DNA of 64,000 nucleotides from Lacisediminihabitans sp040549465 (GCF_040549465.1 NZ_JBEPTL010000009.1:62001-126000), one strand, 5' to 3'. Shown: positions 1 to 8,044, numbered from the stretch's first letter. The notes: generated by a model not told the origin, from the letters alone. A program made the numbers and translations.

Positions 1-658
1 CGTCGTGCTGCTGCTGCCGCACGGCTATGAGGGCCAGGGTCCCGACCACTCGTCGGCGCGTATCGAGCGCTACCTGCAGCTCTGTGCGGAGAACAACATG
101 ACTGTCGCACGCCCGTCGACCCCGGCATCCTATTTTCACCTGCTGCGTCGCCAGGCCTACGCCCGGCCGCGTCGTCCGCTGATCGTCTTCACGCCGAAGG
201 CGATGCTGCGACTGCGTGGAGCCACCAGCAATGTTTCGGCGTTCACGAGCGGCAAGTTCGAACCGGTGATCGACGATACGACTGTGACGGACAGGTCGGC
301 CATCACGCGCGTGGTGCTCAACTCCGGCAAGATCTATTACGACCTGCTGGCCGAGCGCGAGAAGCGCGGTCAGACGGATGTCGCACTGGTACGGCTGGAG
401 CAGTACTACCCGCTGCCCCAGGCGCAATTGGACGCCGTACTCGCCGAGTATCCGAACGCCGAACTGGTCTGGGCGCAGGACGAGCCGGAGAACATGGGTG
501 CCTGGCCGTTCCTCGGCCTCGAACTGGTCAAGCGCCTCAACGGCCGCACGATCTCGGTCGCGTCGCGCCCGGCATCCGCCTCACCGGCCAGCGGGTCTAA
601 CAAGCGCAGCGCGCAGGAGCAGGTGGAACTGATCAATAAGGCGCTGACGACCGGCTAG
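1..658 (+). CDS. kgd: 2-oxoglutarate dehydrogenase E1 / multifunctional Kgd, C-terminal part (5' end outside window)
   Basis: This is the last ~218 residues of the thiamine-dependent E1 component of the 2-oxoglutarate dehydrogenase complex; in actinobacteria it is often a multifunctional decarboxylase/succinyltransferase (Kgd, SucA) of about 1,200 residues. The segment GYEGQGPDHSSARIERYLQ and the following TPKAMLR motif are typical of the pyrimidine-binding and C-terminal transketolase-like domains. The reading frame is open from the first bases of the window, so the gene starts outside it. It acts in the TCA cycle in the cytoplasm. It converges on rsrA with a 27-nt gap. Confidence 0.95.
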   Translation, partial: VVLLLPHGYEGQGPDHSSARIERYLQLCAENNMTVARPSTPASYFHLLRRQAYARPRRPLIVFTPKAMLRLRGATSNVSAFTSGKFEPVIDDTTVTDRSAITRVVLNSGKIYYDLLAEREKRGQTDVALVRLEQYYPLPQAQLDAVLAEYPNAELVWAQDEPENMGAWPFLGLELVKRLNGRTISVASRPASASPASGSNKRSAQEQVELINKALTTG

Positions 659-685
659 GGCCGTATCGGTCGATGCGATGCTGCC

Positions 686-928
686 CTAGTGGGCGGATGC
701 TGCCTGGCGCAGCTTGAGTAGCACCTGGTCGCGCAGCTGCTCAGGAGCCTTCTCCTGGCATGCCTTCTGCACCTTCTGGGTCAGCGTTATGCCGAGCAGG
801 TGCTCCTCGCTGCAGTCGTCGCAGGTGGCGAGATGGTCCGAGACGTCCTGAAAGTCTCGCTCGCTCAACTCGCGACGCAGATACTCTTCGAGTTCGGATT
901 TGGCTTTGTCACAACCGCAGTCGGTCAT
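686..928 (-). CDS. rsrA: Mycothiol-system anti-sigma factor RsrA (zinc-binding)
   Basis: This 80-residue protein carries the zinc anti-sigma (ZAS) signature H-x3-C-x2-C, seen as HLATCDDC, plus an upstream cysteine pair (CGC, residues 4-6). That matches RsrA/RshA, which bind SigR/SigH in reduced form and release it when thiols are oxidised. Its start codon overlaps the end of sigR by 4 nt (ATGA), so the two are translationally coupled. Family knowledge gives the redox-switch role; the sequence shows the ligand residues and the operon. The length is typical of the family. Confidence 0.93.
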   Translation of the reverse strand: MTDCGCDKAKSELEEYLRRELSERDFQDVSDHLATCDDCSEEHLLGITLTQKVQKACQEKAPEQLRDQVLLKLRQAASAH

Positions 929-1593
929 TTCTTCTTACTCCCAGCAGTGGCAGGTTGCGAGGCTCGGCCCTGGGCGGCAGAGATCCCGCGCTCCTGCGCG
1001 TAATCGGCCAGCAGGTCCCGAAGCATGCGCCTGCCACGATGCAGACGACTCATAACGGTTCCCACGGGGGTTTTCATGATGTCGGCGATCTCCTGGTAGG
1101 AGAAGCCTTCGACGTCGGCGAAGTACACGGCCATGCGGAAATCCTCGGGGATCGCCTGCAGGGCGTCTTTCACAGCGCTGTCGGGCAGGTGGTCGATCGC
1201 TTCGGCCTCGGCCGAACGGGTCGAACGTGCCTGCGTGACAGACTCGGCGCCGCCGAGCTGCCAGTCTTCAAGATCGTCGATCGTGCCCTGGTAGGGATCC
1301 CGCTGCTTTTTGCGGTAGTTGTTGATGAACGTGTTGGTGAGGATGCGATACAGCCAGGCCTTCAGGTTCGTGCCCTGCTGGAACTGCGCGAAAGCCGCGA
1401 AGGCTTTGACGAAGGTCTCCTGCACGAGGTCCGCGGCATCCGCGGGGTTGCGCGTCATTCGCAGTCCGGCCGCGTAGAGCTGGTCCATGAACGGTATTGC
1501 CTGCTCCTCGAAGAGGGAGCGGACATCCGGAACCGCCTCGATTTCCGGAGCGTCTGGCTCCGGGGCGGTCGTGTCATCCGTAGAAGTGGTCAT
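925..1593 (-). CDS. sigR: ECF RNA polymerase sigma factor SigR/SigH (disulphide stress)
   Basis: A 222-residue group IV sigma factor with region 2 (DLVQETFVKAFAAF; YRILTNTFINNYRKK) and region 4 (FSYQEIADIMKTPVGTVMSRLHRGRRML). It is paired with the ZAS anti-sigma gene rsrA directly downstream, as in Streptomyces sigR and Mycobacterium sigH. I chose the ATG at 1593, but an in-frame GTG at 1668 would add 25 residues. Streptomyces is known to make a longer, unstable SigR isoform from its autoregulated promoter, so both starts may be real. A matching SigR-type promoter lies upstream at 1711-1736. It would control thioredoxin and mycothiol genes (family knowledge). Confidence 0.93.
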   Translation of the reverse strand: MTTSTDDTTAPEPDAPEIEAVPDVRSLFEEQAIPFMDQLYAAGLRMTRNPADAADLVQETFVKAFAAFAQFQQGTNLKAWLYRILTNTFINNYRKKQRDPYQGTIDDLEDWQLGGAESVTQARSTRSAEAEAIDHLPDSAVKDALQAIPEDFRMAVYFADVEGFSYQEIADIMKTPVGTVMSRLHRGRRMLRDLLADYAQERGISAAQGRASQPATAGSKKK

Positions 1594-1710
1594 CGTCGCC
1601 AAGCTTACTTCTCCGCGCCGGAGGGTCGCCCGACGGCTGACCTCAGGTCGATCGAGTAGAAGAGTCACTGGCGGTTCCGTTTCAACATGTGTAGTGGCGA
1701 TACCCTTAGT

Positions 1711-1736
1711 AACCGATGCAGGTATTCAAGTATTCC
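1711..1736 (-). promoter_or_regulatory. SigR/SigH-type autoregulatory promoter of sigR
   Basis: On the minus strand GGAAT (1736-1732) is followed, after exactly 18 nt, by GTT (1713-1711). This is the consensus of SigR/SigH-dependent promoters (GGAA(T/C)-N18-GTT). It is correctly oriented and about 45-120 nt upstream of the two possible sigR starts. It overlaps the first codons of the divergent aroA gene (ATG at 1716), so the promoter is embedded in aroA coding sequence. Positive autoregulation of sigR is known in Streptomyces and Mycobacterium; its use here is inferred. Confidence 0.75.
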
Positions 1737-3119
1737 GGGCCGGAGTTCAATCCTTTCGGCGACGATGTCGCCTCCCCTCCCGACCCCATCGGCGGTCCAT
1801 GGCTGGCGCCGGTGGCAAGTGCTCCGCTGGCCGCAGTAATGACGCTTCCCGGGTCGAAATCGCTGACCAATCGCGAACTGGTGCTCTCCGCTCTCGCCGA
1901 TTCGCCGTCCACGCTCCGTCGTCCGCTGCACTCGCGCGATACCGCGCTCATGATCCAGGCACTCCGCTCGCTCGGAACGACTATCGAAGAGATCCCAGGC
2001 GACGGCGACTACGGACCAGACCTGCGGATCACACCCGGCGAACTCGCCGGCGGCAACCAGATCGACTGCGGTCTTGCCGGCACGGTGATGCGCTTCCTTC
2101 CTCCGGTCGCCGCGCTCGCCCTCGGACCCGTAGCCTTCGACGGCGATGAATCGGCCCGTAAGCGTCCGATGCGCACGACTGTCGACTCGCTCCGTGCCCT
2201 CGGAGTGGATGTCAATGACGACGGGCGAGGCAAGCTGCCGTTCAGCCTCTACGGGCTGGGTACCGTGCGCGGCGGTGAGCTCTCCATCGACGCGTCGGGG
2301 TCGAGCCAGTTCGTCTCCGGCCTACTGCTGGCCGCGCCGCGCTTCGAGCAGGGACTCATACTTCGCCACACCGGCGAGCACCTGCCGAGCCTCGCGCACA
2401 TCGAAATGACCGTCGCGACGCTCGCTCGTCGGGGCGTCGTGGTCGAGAATCCGGAGCCCGGGCTGTGGATCGTGCCAGCCGGGCCGATCGCCGGCATCGA
2501 GGTCGACATCGAACCCGACCTCTCCAACGCAGGACCTTTCCTCGCTGCCGCCGCGGTCGTGGGAGGAAGCGTCACGATTACCGGCTGGCCGGCGTCGACT
2601 ACGCAGGTGGGTGCGGAACTGGCCGGGATCCTACGCGATATGGGCGCCGAAGTGACTCTCACCGAGACCGGTGAAGGCCTCGGCGATCTGACCGCGACAG
2701 GTACCGGCGCCCTCCACGGCATTCGGCTCGACAACGCCAGTGAGCTCGCGCCGACTATCGCCGCCCTCGCCGCCCTCGCCGACAGCGAGACGGTGCTGAC
2801 CGGCATCGCTCACCTGCGCGGTCACGAGACCGATCGTCTCGCGGCCCTGGCGACCGAAATCAATGCCCTCGGCGGAGACGTGACCGAGACGGATGACGGG
2901 CTCGTCATCCGTCCGCGTCCGCTCCATGGCGGGCTCTGGCACAGCTACGAAGACCACAGAATGGCCACGGCGGGCGCGATCATCGGTCTCGTCGTTCCTG
3001 GGCTCGAGATCGACGACATCGCGACGACCGCGAAGACACTCCCCCAGTTCCCGCAACTCTGGCTCGGCTCCACGCTGCAGGTCGCGACAACTGCGCCGAA
3101 CCCTCTCGAAATGTACTGA
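1716..3119 (+). CDS. aroA: 3-phosphoshikimate 1-carboxyvinyltransferase (EPSP synthase)
   Basis: This 467-residue enzyme condenses shikimate 3-phosphate and PEP in the shikimate pathway. The family motif LPGSKSLTNRELVLSALA lies near residue 43, LAGTVMRFLPP and DGDESARKRPM follow, and the C-terminal DHRMATAGAIIGL motif is present. The N-terminus MQVFKYSGPEFNPFG supports the ATG at 1716. It is divergent from sigR, and its start codon lies within the sigR promoter. It is followed 2 nt later by rsgA, so the pair is probably cotranscribed. Confidence 0.95.
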   Translation: MQVFKYSGPEFNPFGDDVASPPDPIGGPWLAPVASAPLAAVMTLPGSKSLTNRELVLSALADSPSTLRRPLHSRDTALMIQALRSLGTTIEEIPGDGDYGPDLRITPGELAGGNQIDCGLAGTVMRFLPPVAALALGPVAFDGDESARKRPMRTTVDSLRALGVDVNDDGRGKLPFSLYGLGTVRGGELSIDASGSSQFVSGLLLAAPRFEQGLILRHTGEHLPSLAHIEMTVATLARRGVVVENPEPGLWIVPAGPIAGIEVDIEPDLSNAGPFLAAAAVVGGSVTITGWPASTTQVGAELAGILRDMGAEVTLTETGEGLGDLTATGTGALHGIRLDNASELAPTIAALAALADSETVLTGIAHLRGHETDRLAALATEINALGGDVTETDDGLVIRPRPLHGGLWHSYEDHRMATAGAIIGLVVPGLEIDDIATTAKTLPQFPQLWLGSTLQVATTAPNPLEMY

Positions 3120-3121
3120 CG

Positions 3122-4147
3122 ATGAGCTGGCTGACGGATGTCGACGACGATGACGACGATAAATACGCCGACTACGAGGCCCGCTCCCGCCCCAATCCCA
3201 AGGGCAACCGCGCGCGCACCAAGATCAGGCCGGAGCACAACGACGCCGTAACCGGTCGCGTCTTCACCGTCGATCGCGGTCGCTACTCCGTGCTCGTCGG
3301 CGAGGGCACTCCGGAGGAGCACGAGGCGACGGCCTCCCGCGCCAGCGAGCTGCGCAAGCAGGCCATCGTGACCGGCGACTATGTCGACCTGGTCGGCGAC
3401 ACCTCCGGTGACGAGGGCAGCCTCTCCCGCATCGTGCGCATCCAGCCGCGGAGCACGATCCTTCGACGGAGCGCCGATGACTCGGACGAGGTGGAACGCA
3501 TCATCGTCGCCAACGCCGACCAGATGCTGATCGTCGTCGCCGCAGCGAACCCCGAGCCACGCCCCCGGCTGGTTGACCGCTACCTGGTGGCCGCCTTCGA
3601 TGCCGGCCTCGAGCCGATCCTCTGCATCACGAAGACCGACCTGGCCGATCCGGCGAGCTTTCTCGCCAACTTCGCCGGCCTCGACATCACCGTCGTGACG
3701 AGCGGCTTCGGAGCCATGCCAACCGACGAGATCGCGGCCCTGCTCGCCGGCCATACGACAGTCGCCGTCGGGCATTCCGGCGTCGGCAAGTCGACCATGG
3801 TGAACGCTCTGGTGCCCGACGCGAATCGCGCCATCGGCCGGGTGAACACGGTGACCGGGCGGGGGCGACACACGTCGTCATCCACGATCTCCTATCGCGT
3901 GGGCGACGGCTGGATCATCGACACCCCCGGTGTGCGTTCCTTCGGGCTCGGACACGTCAACCCCGACAACATCCTCAAGTCCTTCACCGACCTCGCAGTG
4001 CTCGCCATGGACTGCCCGCGAGGCTGCACTCATCTGCCTGATGCGCCCGACTGCGCGATTATGGAGGGTGTGGAGGAGGGCAGGCTCGGCGAAACGGGAA
4101 AGCTGAGGCTGGACTCGTTCCAGCGACTGCTGGCCTCGCTCGCCTGA
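3122..4147 (+). CDS. rsgA: Small ribosomal subunit biogenesis GTPase RsgA
   Basis: A 341-residue circularly permuted GTPase. The G4 motif TKTD (170-173) precedes G1 (GHSGVGKS, 217-224) and G3 (DTPG, 267-270), the order diagnostic for RsgA/YjeQ. A zinc-binding C-terminal segment follows (CPRGCTHLPDAPDCAI). An OB-fold precedes the GTPase domain. It helps mature the 30S subunit (family knowledge). The N-terminus is unusually acidic, with a run of Asp at residues 7-13. It starts 2 nt after aroA and is followed by hisN after 72 nt. Confidence 0.94.
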   Translation: MSWLTDVDDDDDDKYADYEARSRPNPKGNRARTKIRPEHNDAVTGRVFTVDRGRYSVLVGEGTPEEHEATASRASELRKQAIVTGDYVDLVGDTSGDEGSLSRIVRIQPRSTILRRSADDSDEVERIIVANADQMLIVVAAANPEPRPRLVDRYLVAAFDAGLEPILCITKTDLADPASFLANFAGLDITVVTSGFGAMPTDEIAALLAGHTTVAVGHSGVGKSTMVNALVPDANRAIGRVNTVTGRGRHTSSSTISYRVGDGWIIDTPGVRSFGLGHVNPDNILKSFTDLAVLAMDCPRGCTHLPDAPDCAIMEGVEEGRLGETGKLRLDSFQRLLASLA

Positions 4148-4219
4148 GAGGCGCAGGCCAGGCCGAACGGCCCCGGTCGACGCACACCGTGTTCACCTCG
4201 CTCCCCTAACCTTGGAACC

Positions 4220-5047
4220 GTGACCGACAACGCCGCGCCCGCCGTTTACTCCCTGCAGTCCGACCTGGCACTCGCCCGCCAGCTCGCGGACATGGCCGAT
4301 GCCATCTCGATGGACCGTTTTCGAGCCAATGACCTGTTGGTATCGATGAAACCGGACATGACCCACGTGACAGATGCCGACAAAGCTGTGGAGGCCGCCA
4401 TCCGCGGTGCGCTTCACGACAGCCGCTCCGACGACTCCGTACTCGGTGAAGAAGCCGGCGAGGAGGCCGGCAGCGACGGATCGCACCGCCAGTGGATCAT
4501 CGACCCGATCGACGGCACCGCGAACTACGTGCGGGGCGTTCCGGTCTGGGCAAGCCTCATTTCCCTCGCGATCGACGGTGAGCCGGTGGTCGGCGTGGTG
4601 AGCGCTCCCGCCCTCGGCAAGCGCTGGTGGGGCGCGAAGGGTCTCGGCGCCTTCGTCGATGAGCAACTTTCCTCCACGCCAATGAGCAGCGAACGCCGCA
4701 TCCACGTGTCTCAGATCGCCGACCTCGCTGACGCCTCCATGAGCTCGAGCGGGCTGACTCGCTGGGAGCAGGCCGGCAAACTCGAGGAGTACCTCGGCCT
4801 GGCGCGGCGCGTGTGGCGCACGCGCGATTACGGGGACATGTGGCCGTACATGATGGTTGCCGAGGGCCTCGTGGAGATCGCCGGCGAGTACGACCTCAAG
4901 CCGTGGGATATGGCGGCGCTCATTCCGATTGTCGAGGAGGCGGGCGGACGGTTCAGCTCGGCTACCGGAGAACCTGGGCCATGGAACGGTTCTGCCGTCG
5001 CAACCAACGGCTTGTTGCACGAGACGGTCCTGGACGCCATTCGCTGA
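4220..5047 (+). CDS. hisN: Histidinol-phosphatase, inositol monophosphatase family
   Basis: A 275-residue member of the Mg-dependent inositol monophosphatase superfamily. The metal-binding motifs GEEAGE, DPIDGTANYVRG and the C-terminal WDMAALIPIVEEAGG are visible. In actinobacteria this aroA-rsgA-hisN neighbourhood usually encodes the HisN-type histidinol-phosphate phosphatase of histidine synthesis, so the specificity is inferred from context. The start is GTG at 4220. An inositol or fructose bisphosphate phosphatase remains an alternative. Confidence 0.85.
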   Translation: MTDNAAPAVYSLQSDLALARQLADMADAISMDRFRANDLLVSMKPDMTHVTDADKAVEAAIRGALHDSRSDDSVLGEEAGEEAGSDGSHRQWIIDPIDGTANYVRGVPVWASLISLAIDGEPVVGVVSAPALGKRWWGAKGLGAFVDEQLSSTPMSSERRIHVSQIADLADASMSSSGLTRWEQAGKLEEYLGLARRVWRTRDYGDMWPYMMVAEGLVEIAGEYDLKPWDMAALIPIVEEAGGRFSSATGEPGPWNGSAVATNGLLHETVLDAIR

Positions 5048-5103
5048 GACACGCGGCATCCGAATCTTGCTCCGCGGCGGCTGCCGATCATTAGCATGGA
5101 GCC

Positions 5104-5598
5104 GTGAAATCGCTTCCACTGCGTCAACGCCCGATCGACATTTTCTTTATCTGCATCTTCTCGGTGTTCATCGTGACCTGTATCATCAGCGACTCCGTCG
5201 AGGGCCTCGGCCTCGACCAGGTGGCCGACTCGACCAACCTTCTGGTGCAGTGGAATTTCACCTACTCGTCGAACTTCGACCCGCTCTACCAGGCCCATCC
5301 GCTCTGGCTGAGATTCATCAGCGGAACCTCGGCCTTCATCTACTTGCCGTTTTACGTGATCCTGATCATTTCCCTCGCCAAGGGCTGGAACCGCATCCAG
5401 CTGTTCGCAGTGATCTACGCGACCATGATCATCAGCCTCACCGCGATCCCGATCTTCGGTGTCGAGTTCTTCGGCGGCCCGGGCGAACGCACACCGAATC
5501 CTCTGGTCTTTGTGCTCTACAACGGCCCATATGTGCTCGTGCCGCTGCTCCTGCTCATCCGAATGCGTAAGGAGAAGCCGTTCACCCGCAAGTTTTGA
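5104..5598 (+). CDS. EXPERA-family membrane protein (TMEM97/sigma-2 receptor-like fold)
   Basis: A 164-residue protein with four predicted membrane helices (about residues 11-31, 73-97, 102-120 and 135-155). Its pattern resembles the EXPERA family of EBP, TM6SF2 and TMEM97: a membrane-facing Asp in helix 1 (D30 in ISDSVEG), a second Asp after the first loop (D59 in NFDPLY), a conserved WLRF entry to helix 2, a LAKGWNRIQ-like loop and a C-terminal PYVLVPLLLLIRM segment. The two acids correspond to the catalytic or ligand-binding acids known in EBP and TMEM97. Substrate and role are unknown here; a sterol isomerase role is not implied. The start is GTG at 5104, and the protein follows hisN on the same strand. 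Confidence 0.7.
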   Translation: MKSLPLRQRPIDIFFICIFSVFIVTCIISDSVEGLGLDQVADSTNLLVQWNFTYSSNFDPLYQAHPLWLRFISGTSAFIYLPFYVILIISLAKGWNRIQLFAVIYATMIISLTAIPIFGVEFFGGPGERTPNPLVFVLYNGPYVLVPLLLLIRMRKEKPFTRKF

Positions 5599-5736
5599 CC
5601 ATTTCGATCCAGGGATGAACTTTCGACGACCAGAAGGTTGCAGCAAAGCGCACTCCCCGAACTGATCACAGTTTTCGCTAAGGTAAACGCGAGCATTAGT
5701 GCTTGAACAGTGTCTTGCCCGCGAGAAAGAAGTGCC

Positions 5737-6312
5737 ATGCCCGCCACGTCCACGAAAACCTGGGCGCGCGCGCTCACCGTTATCACGGTCGGCGCGGCCG
5801 CGGTGCTGCTCTCCGGCTGCAGTCTCATCGGTAACCTCGCGAACGTCGGATCCAACTCCAGCTCCAAGCCGGGTTCGAGTTCAAGCTCCGCCACGGGCGG
5901 TCCGAAGTCCGACGTGTTCAGCATCAAGGTCGGTGACTGCCTCAACGACGAGAGCTCAGTGGATGACAATGGCAAGGTCACCGAGGTCCCGATCGTCGAA
6001 TGCGCCGTTTCTCACGACAGCGAGGTGATCGCCAGCAAGAAAATCGCGGAGGGCGACGGCGACTTCCCCGGCGATGACAAGGTCAAGGCGGATGCCGACA
6101 CGCAGTGCAACGCGCCGTTCGAGAAGTTCGTCGGGGCGACGCTCGACACGACCGGCCTCGACTACACCTACTACTTTCCCTCACAAGACAGCTGGAGCAC
6201 GGGCGACCGCGAGATTCTCTGCGTGGTCTACAACCCGGATGGAGGGGTCGAAGGCACGCTCAAGGACCTGGGCCCGAAGTACCCGAAGACGACCGGACCA
6301 GCCGGATCATGA
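5737..6312 (+). CDS. Putative lipoprotein with septum-formation-type domain
   Basis: A 191-residue exported lipoprotein. After a basic N-terminus comes a hydrophobic stretch ending in the lipobox LLSGC (Cys at about residue 28), then a Ser/Gly-rich linker and a globular domain with VGDCLND, VECAVSHDSEVIA and a late cysteine (EILCVVYN). This resembles the actinobacterial septum-formation domain (PF13845-like). The cysteines probably form disulphides. I chose the ATG at 5737 because AGAAAGAAG precedes it and the lipobox then sits at a normal position. The function is uncertain; it is a single-gene unit with its own upstream gap. Confidence 0.75.
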   Translation: MPATSTKTWARALTVITVGAAAVLLSGCSLIGNLANVGSNSSSKPGSSSSSATGGPKSDVFSIKVGDCLNDESSVDDNGKVTEVPIVECAVSHDSEVIASKKIAEGDGDFPGDDKVKADADTQCNAPFEKFVGATLDTTGLDYTYYFPSQDSWSTGDREILCVVYNPDGGVEGTLKDLGPKYPKTTGPAGS

Positions 6313-6513
6313 CAGCGACAGTCGCCGGACGATCCCGTCTACGGTCTATGAGCACATCAGGAACGGCGGCAGCAGCCGGTCGTCTGAGCGGTCCGCCTGC
6401 CCTCATCGGTGCGGTGCAGCGGCGACGGCTCGGGTGCGAATAGAATTTGTTCGGGTCGTGCGGGCGCAGCATCCGCGATTTCGACCTTTCACCGATCACA
6501 GAGGAGCCTTCAG

Positions 6514-6876
6514 ATGGCCGCCACGGGCAGCAATGACGTCCCCCGACCGATCGCTGGACTGATTTTCGTCCTGTTCTGGGCCATCGCCATCGTGCTCTGG
6601 TGCTTCGTCGGCAGCTTCACCGGCCATGCCACGCGCGGGTTCGTCGCAGACATCGGCATCGTCTTCGCCTCCGTCGGACTCATCGCACCGGCCATCATGA
6701 CCAAATCCGGCTTTCTCACCGCGATGATCCTCAGCCTGATCGCCGTCGCGCTCTTCGCTTTCGCCGGCTATCTCGAGCTCACCGGCCTCGTCTACGGCCT
6801 GCGTCTGCTCGTGCCGTTCATCGCACTGCTGACCCCGCTTAACAAGCTGTTGAACGGCATCAAGATCTTCGCGTAA
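6514..6876 (+). CDS. Small hydrophobic membrane protein, unknown function
   Basis: A 120-residue protein with about four transmembrane helices and almost no soluble part. I see no family motif. The start at ATG 6514 is supported by GAGGAG 8 nt upstream. A TAGAAT box at 6441-6446 is a candidate -10 element. The gene converges on a 99-residue hypothetical gene with a 20-nt gap. The composition matches the surrounding genome. Confidence 0.7.
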   Translation: MAATGSNDVPRPIAGLIFVLFWAIAIVLWCFVGSFTGHATRGFVADIGIVFASVGLIAPAIMTKSGFLTAMILSLIAVALFAFAGYLELTGLVYGLRLLVPFIALLTPLNKLLNGIKIFA

Positions 6877-6896
6877 CGCCGCCACTGCCGCAACTC

Positions 6897-7196
6897 TCAG
6901 GCCGCGACAAGTTTTCCCGGCAGAAACGGCAGCCACGGCGCGGAGTAGACGAGCGCCACAGGCTTGTCGGCGTCGAGAACGAACTCCGCAGCACCGAACT
7001 TCCACAGTCGGTTGAACAGGAAAATGCTGACGGCCGTCGGACCTTCAGCGGATGCCTGCCAGGTTTCTGTGCCCCACTGCGCTGGTTGCCCGCGGCCGTC
7101 GAACACCACCGTGGGCTTCGGAAACCAGCCAAGCCACGGCTTGCGCAGCGTCAGCTCGAAACGGCGGGAGGATGCGGATGCGGGAGAGGCCACCAT
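6897..7196 (-). CDS. Conserved-looking hypothetical protein, 99 residues
   Basis: A 99-residue soluble protein rich in aromatic residues (RKPWLGWFPKP, FNRLWKFG, YSAPWLPFLPG) with no signal peptide or membrane segment. I do not recognise the family. The codon usage fits a real gene, and the aromatic-rich, beta-like pattern is not what a frame shadow gives. It converges on the small membrane protein gene. Its upstream side faces a repeat-rich intergenic region before ssrA. Confidence 0.6.
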   Translation of the reverse strand: MVASPASASSRRFELTLRKPWLGWFPKPTVVFDGRGQPAQWGTETWQASAEGPTAVSIFLFNRLWKFGAAEFVLDADKPVALVYSAPWLPFLPGKLVAA

Positions 7197-7242
7197 GACA
7201 GCCTATGGTCAGCGCCAATGAGGGTCATCCGCTCGCGTTTAA

Positions 7243-7329
7243 GTGCCAAATGAAGGCATTGTCGGCCTAAACCGTGTGTGCGACCCCAGAAAACCGGGAC
7301 CGACGGTCCACGAGGCCTTCATTTGGCAC
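7243..7329. repeat. Intergenic inverted repeat with GCCAAATG core
   Basis: GTGCCAAATGAAGGC (7243-7257) is repeated as an exact reverse complement at 7315-7329, a 15-bp perfect stem enclosing 57 nt. The inner part holds a weaker GTCGG/CCGAC dyad (7261-7265 and 7300-7304). The GCCAAATG core is shared with the palindromic elements at 37661 and 38714. No gene lies inside. It looks like a palindromic intergenic element. Confidence 0.7.
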
Positions 7330-7339
7330 AAAAGCACAA

Positions 7340-7372
7340 GGCACTTGGAGCAGCACCGGCACTTGGAGCAGC
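7340..7372. repeat. Two-copy direct repeat, 15 nt
   Basis: GGCACTTGGAGCAGC occurs at 7340-7354 and again at 7358-7372, a period of 18 nt. It lies between the inverted repeat and the ssrA terminator. The copy number is too low and the spacer too short for CRISPR. Confidence 0.7.
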
Positions 7373-7383
7373 CGAACAAACAG

Positions 7384-7411
7384 GTGAGGCCACCCGGTTG
7401 GATGGCCTCAC
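7384..7411 (-). terminator. Intrinsic terminator downstream of ssrA
   Basis: GTGAGGCCA (7384-7392) and TGGCCTCAC (7403-7411) form a 9-bp perfect stem with a 10-nt loop. On the minus strand the stem is followed by CTGTTTGTT. It begins 20 nt past the tmRNA 3' end, where a transcript terminator is expected. Confidence 0.7.
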
Positions 7412-7430
7412 AGCGCGCGATAGCGACCGA

Positions 7431-7840
7431 TGGTGGAGATGGGGGGAATTGAACCCCCGTCCACTGCTGTGGTCATGTGCCTTCTACGGGTGTAGCCAGT
7501 GAAAGCGTTCTGCTCGGCTCCGGAATGTGCCACTGGCATCTAATCCGACAAGCCCAGCCTTAGTTTGAGTCCCGCAGCGCCCTAAGACGTGTGTCTTGCG
7601 ACACGTCGCTGCAGCAATCTCTCTTGATTACGCCAGAACCCGGGTAGAGAGCATTCCCGGACTGACGGTCTCTATAAGTTGCTTGGGAAGAACTTACGCC
7701 GCGAGGGCGAAGTCTGCCTTAGCAGAGACAGTGCGGTTTGAATTGGCACTTATAGTTTGCAGAGATCGTTAACGAGATAACCCTGCATCCTCGACCCGCT
7801 TCTCACATTTGCGCAGGCAATGTCGAAACCGATCATCCCC
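7431..7840 (-). ncRNA. ssrA: tmRNA (transfer-messenger RNA)
   Basis: The 410-nt RNA starts GGGGATGATCGGTTTCGAC (5' end at 7840) and ends in a T-arm and acceptor strand GGTTCAATTCCCCCCATCTCC-A-CCA, with an encoded CCA at 7433-7431. GGGGAUG pairs with CAUCUCC with a single G-U pair. The tag reading frame runs from 7747 to 7694 (GCC resume codon to TAA) and encodes ANSNRTVSAKADFALAA. The C-terminal ALAA is the classic degradation signal. It rescues stalled ribosomes together with SmpB, whose gene is about 0.9 kb away. Confidence 0.96.
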
Positions 7841-7863
7841 ATGCGCGTTCCTCACGGAACGGG

Positions 7864-7891
7864 TCGCTATCGCGCTCTGTTGAGTTATCAA
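7864..7891 (-). promoter_or_regulatory. Candidate promoter of ssrA
   Basis: On the minus strand TTGATA (7891-7886) is followed after 16 nt by TAGCGA (7869-7864). It would start a precursor about 17-20 nt upstream of the mature tmRNA 5' end, which fits RNase P trimming. The -10 match is weak. Confidence 0.35.
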
Positions 7892-8044
7892 ATGCCGCCC
7901 GGAGGCAGCCCTCTAGTCTACGACGGATGCCCGGCGTGCGCCACCAGCGGCCTGGGCGTGACCAATGTAAAACCAATAATCGCTTCGGACGACGCGGCGA
8001 AGATGAGAGGATTCAGGGGAATTCGACGGACGCTGGGAGCCATC

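Noticed and set aside
7340..7372. CRISPR-like direct repeats
   Set aside because: Only two copies with a 3-nt gap; the same applies to the tandem repeats at 39161 and 12933. No cas genes are present.
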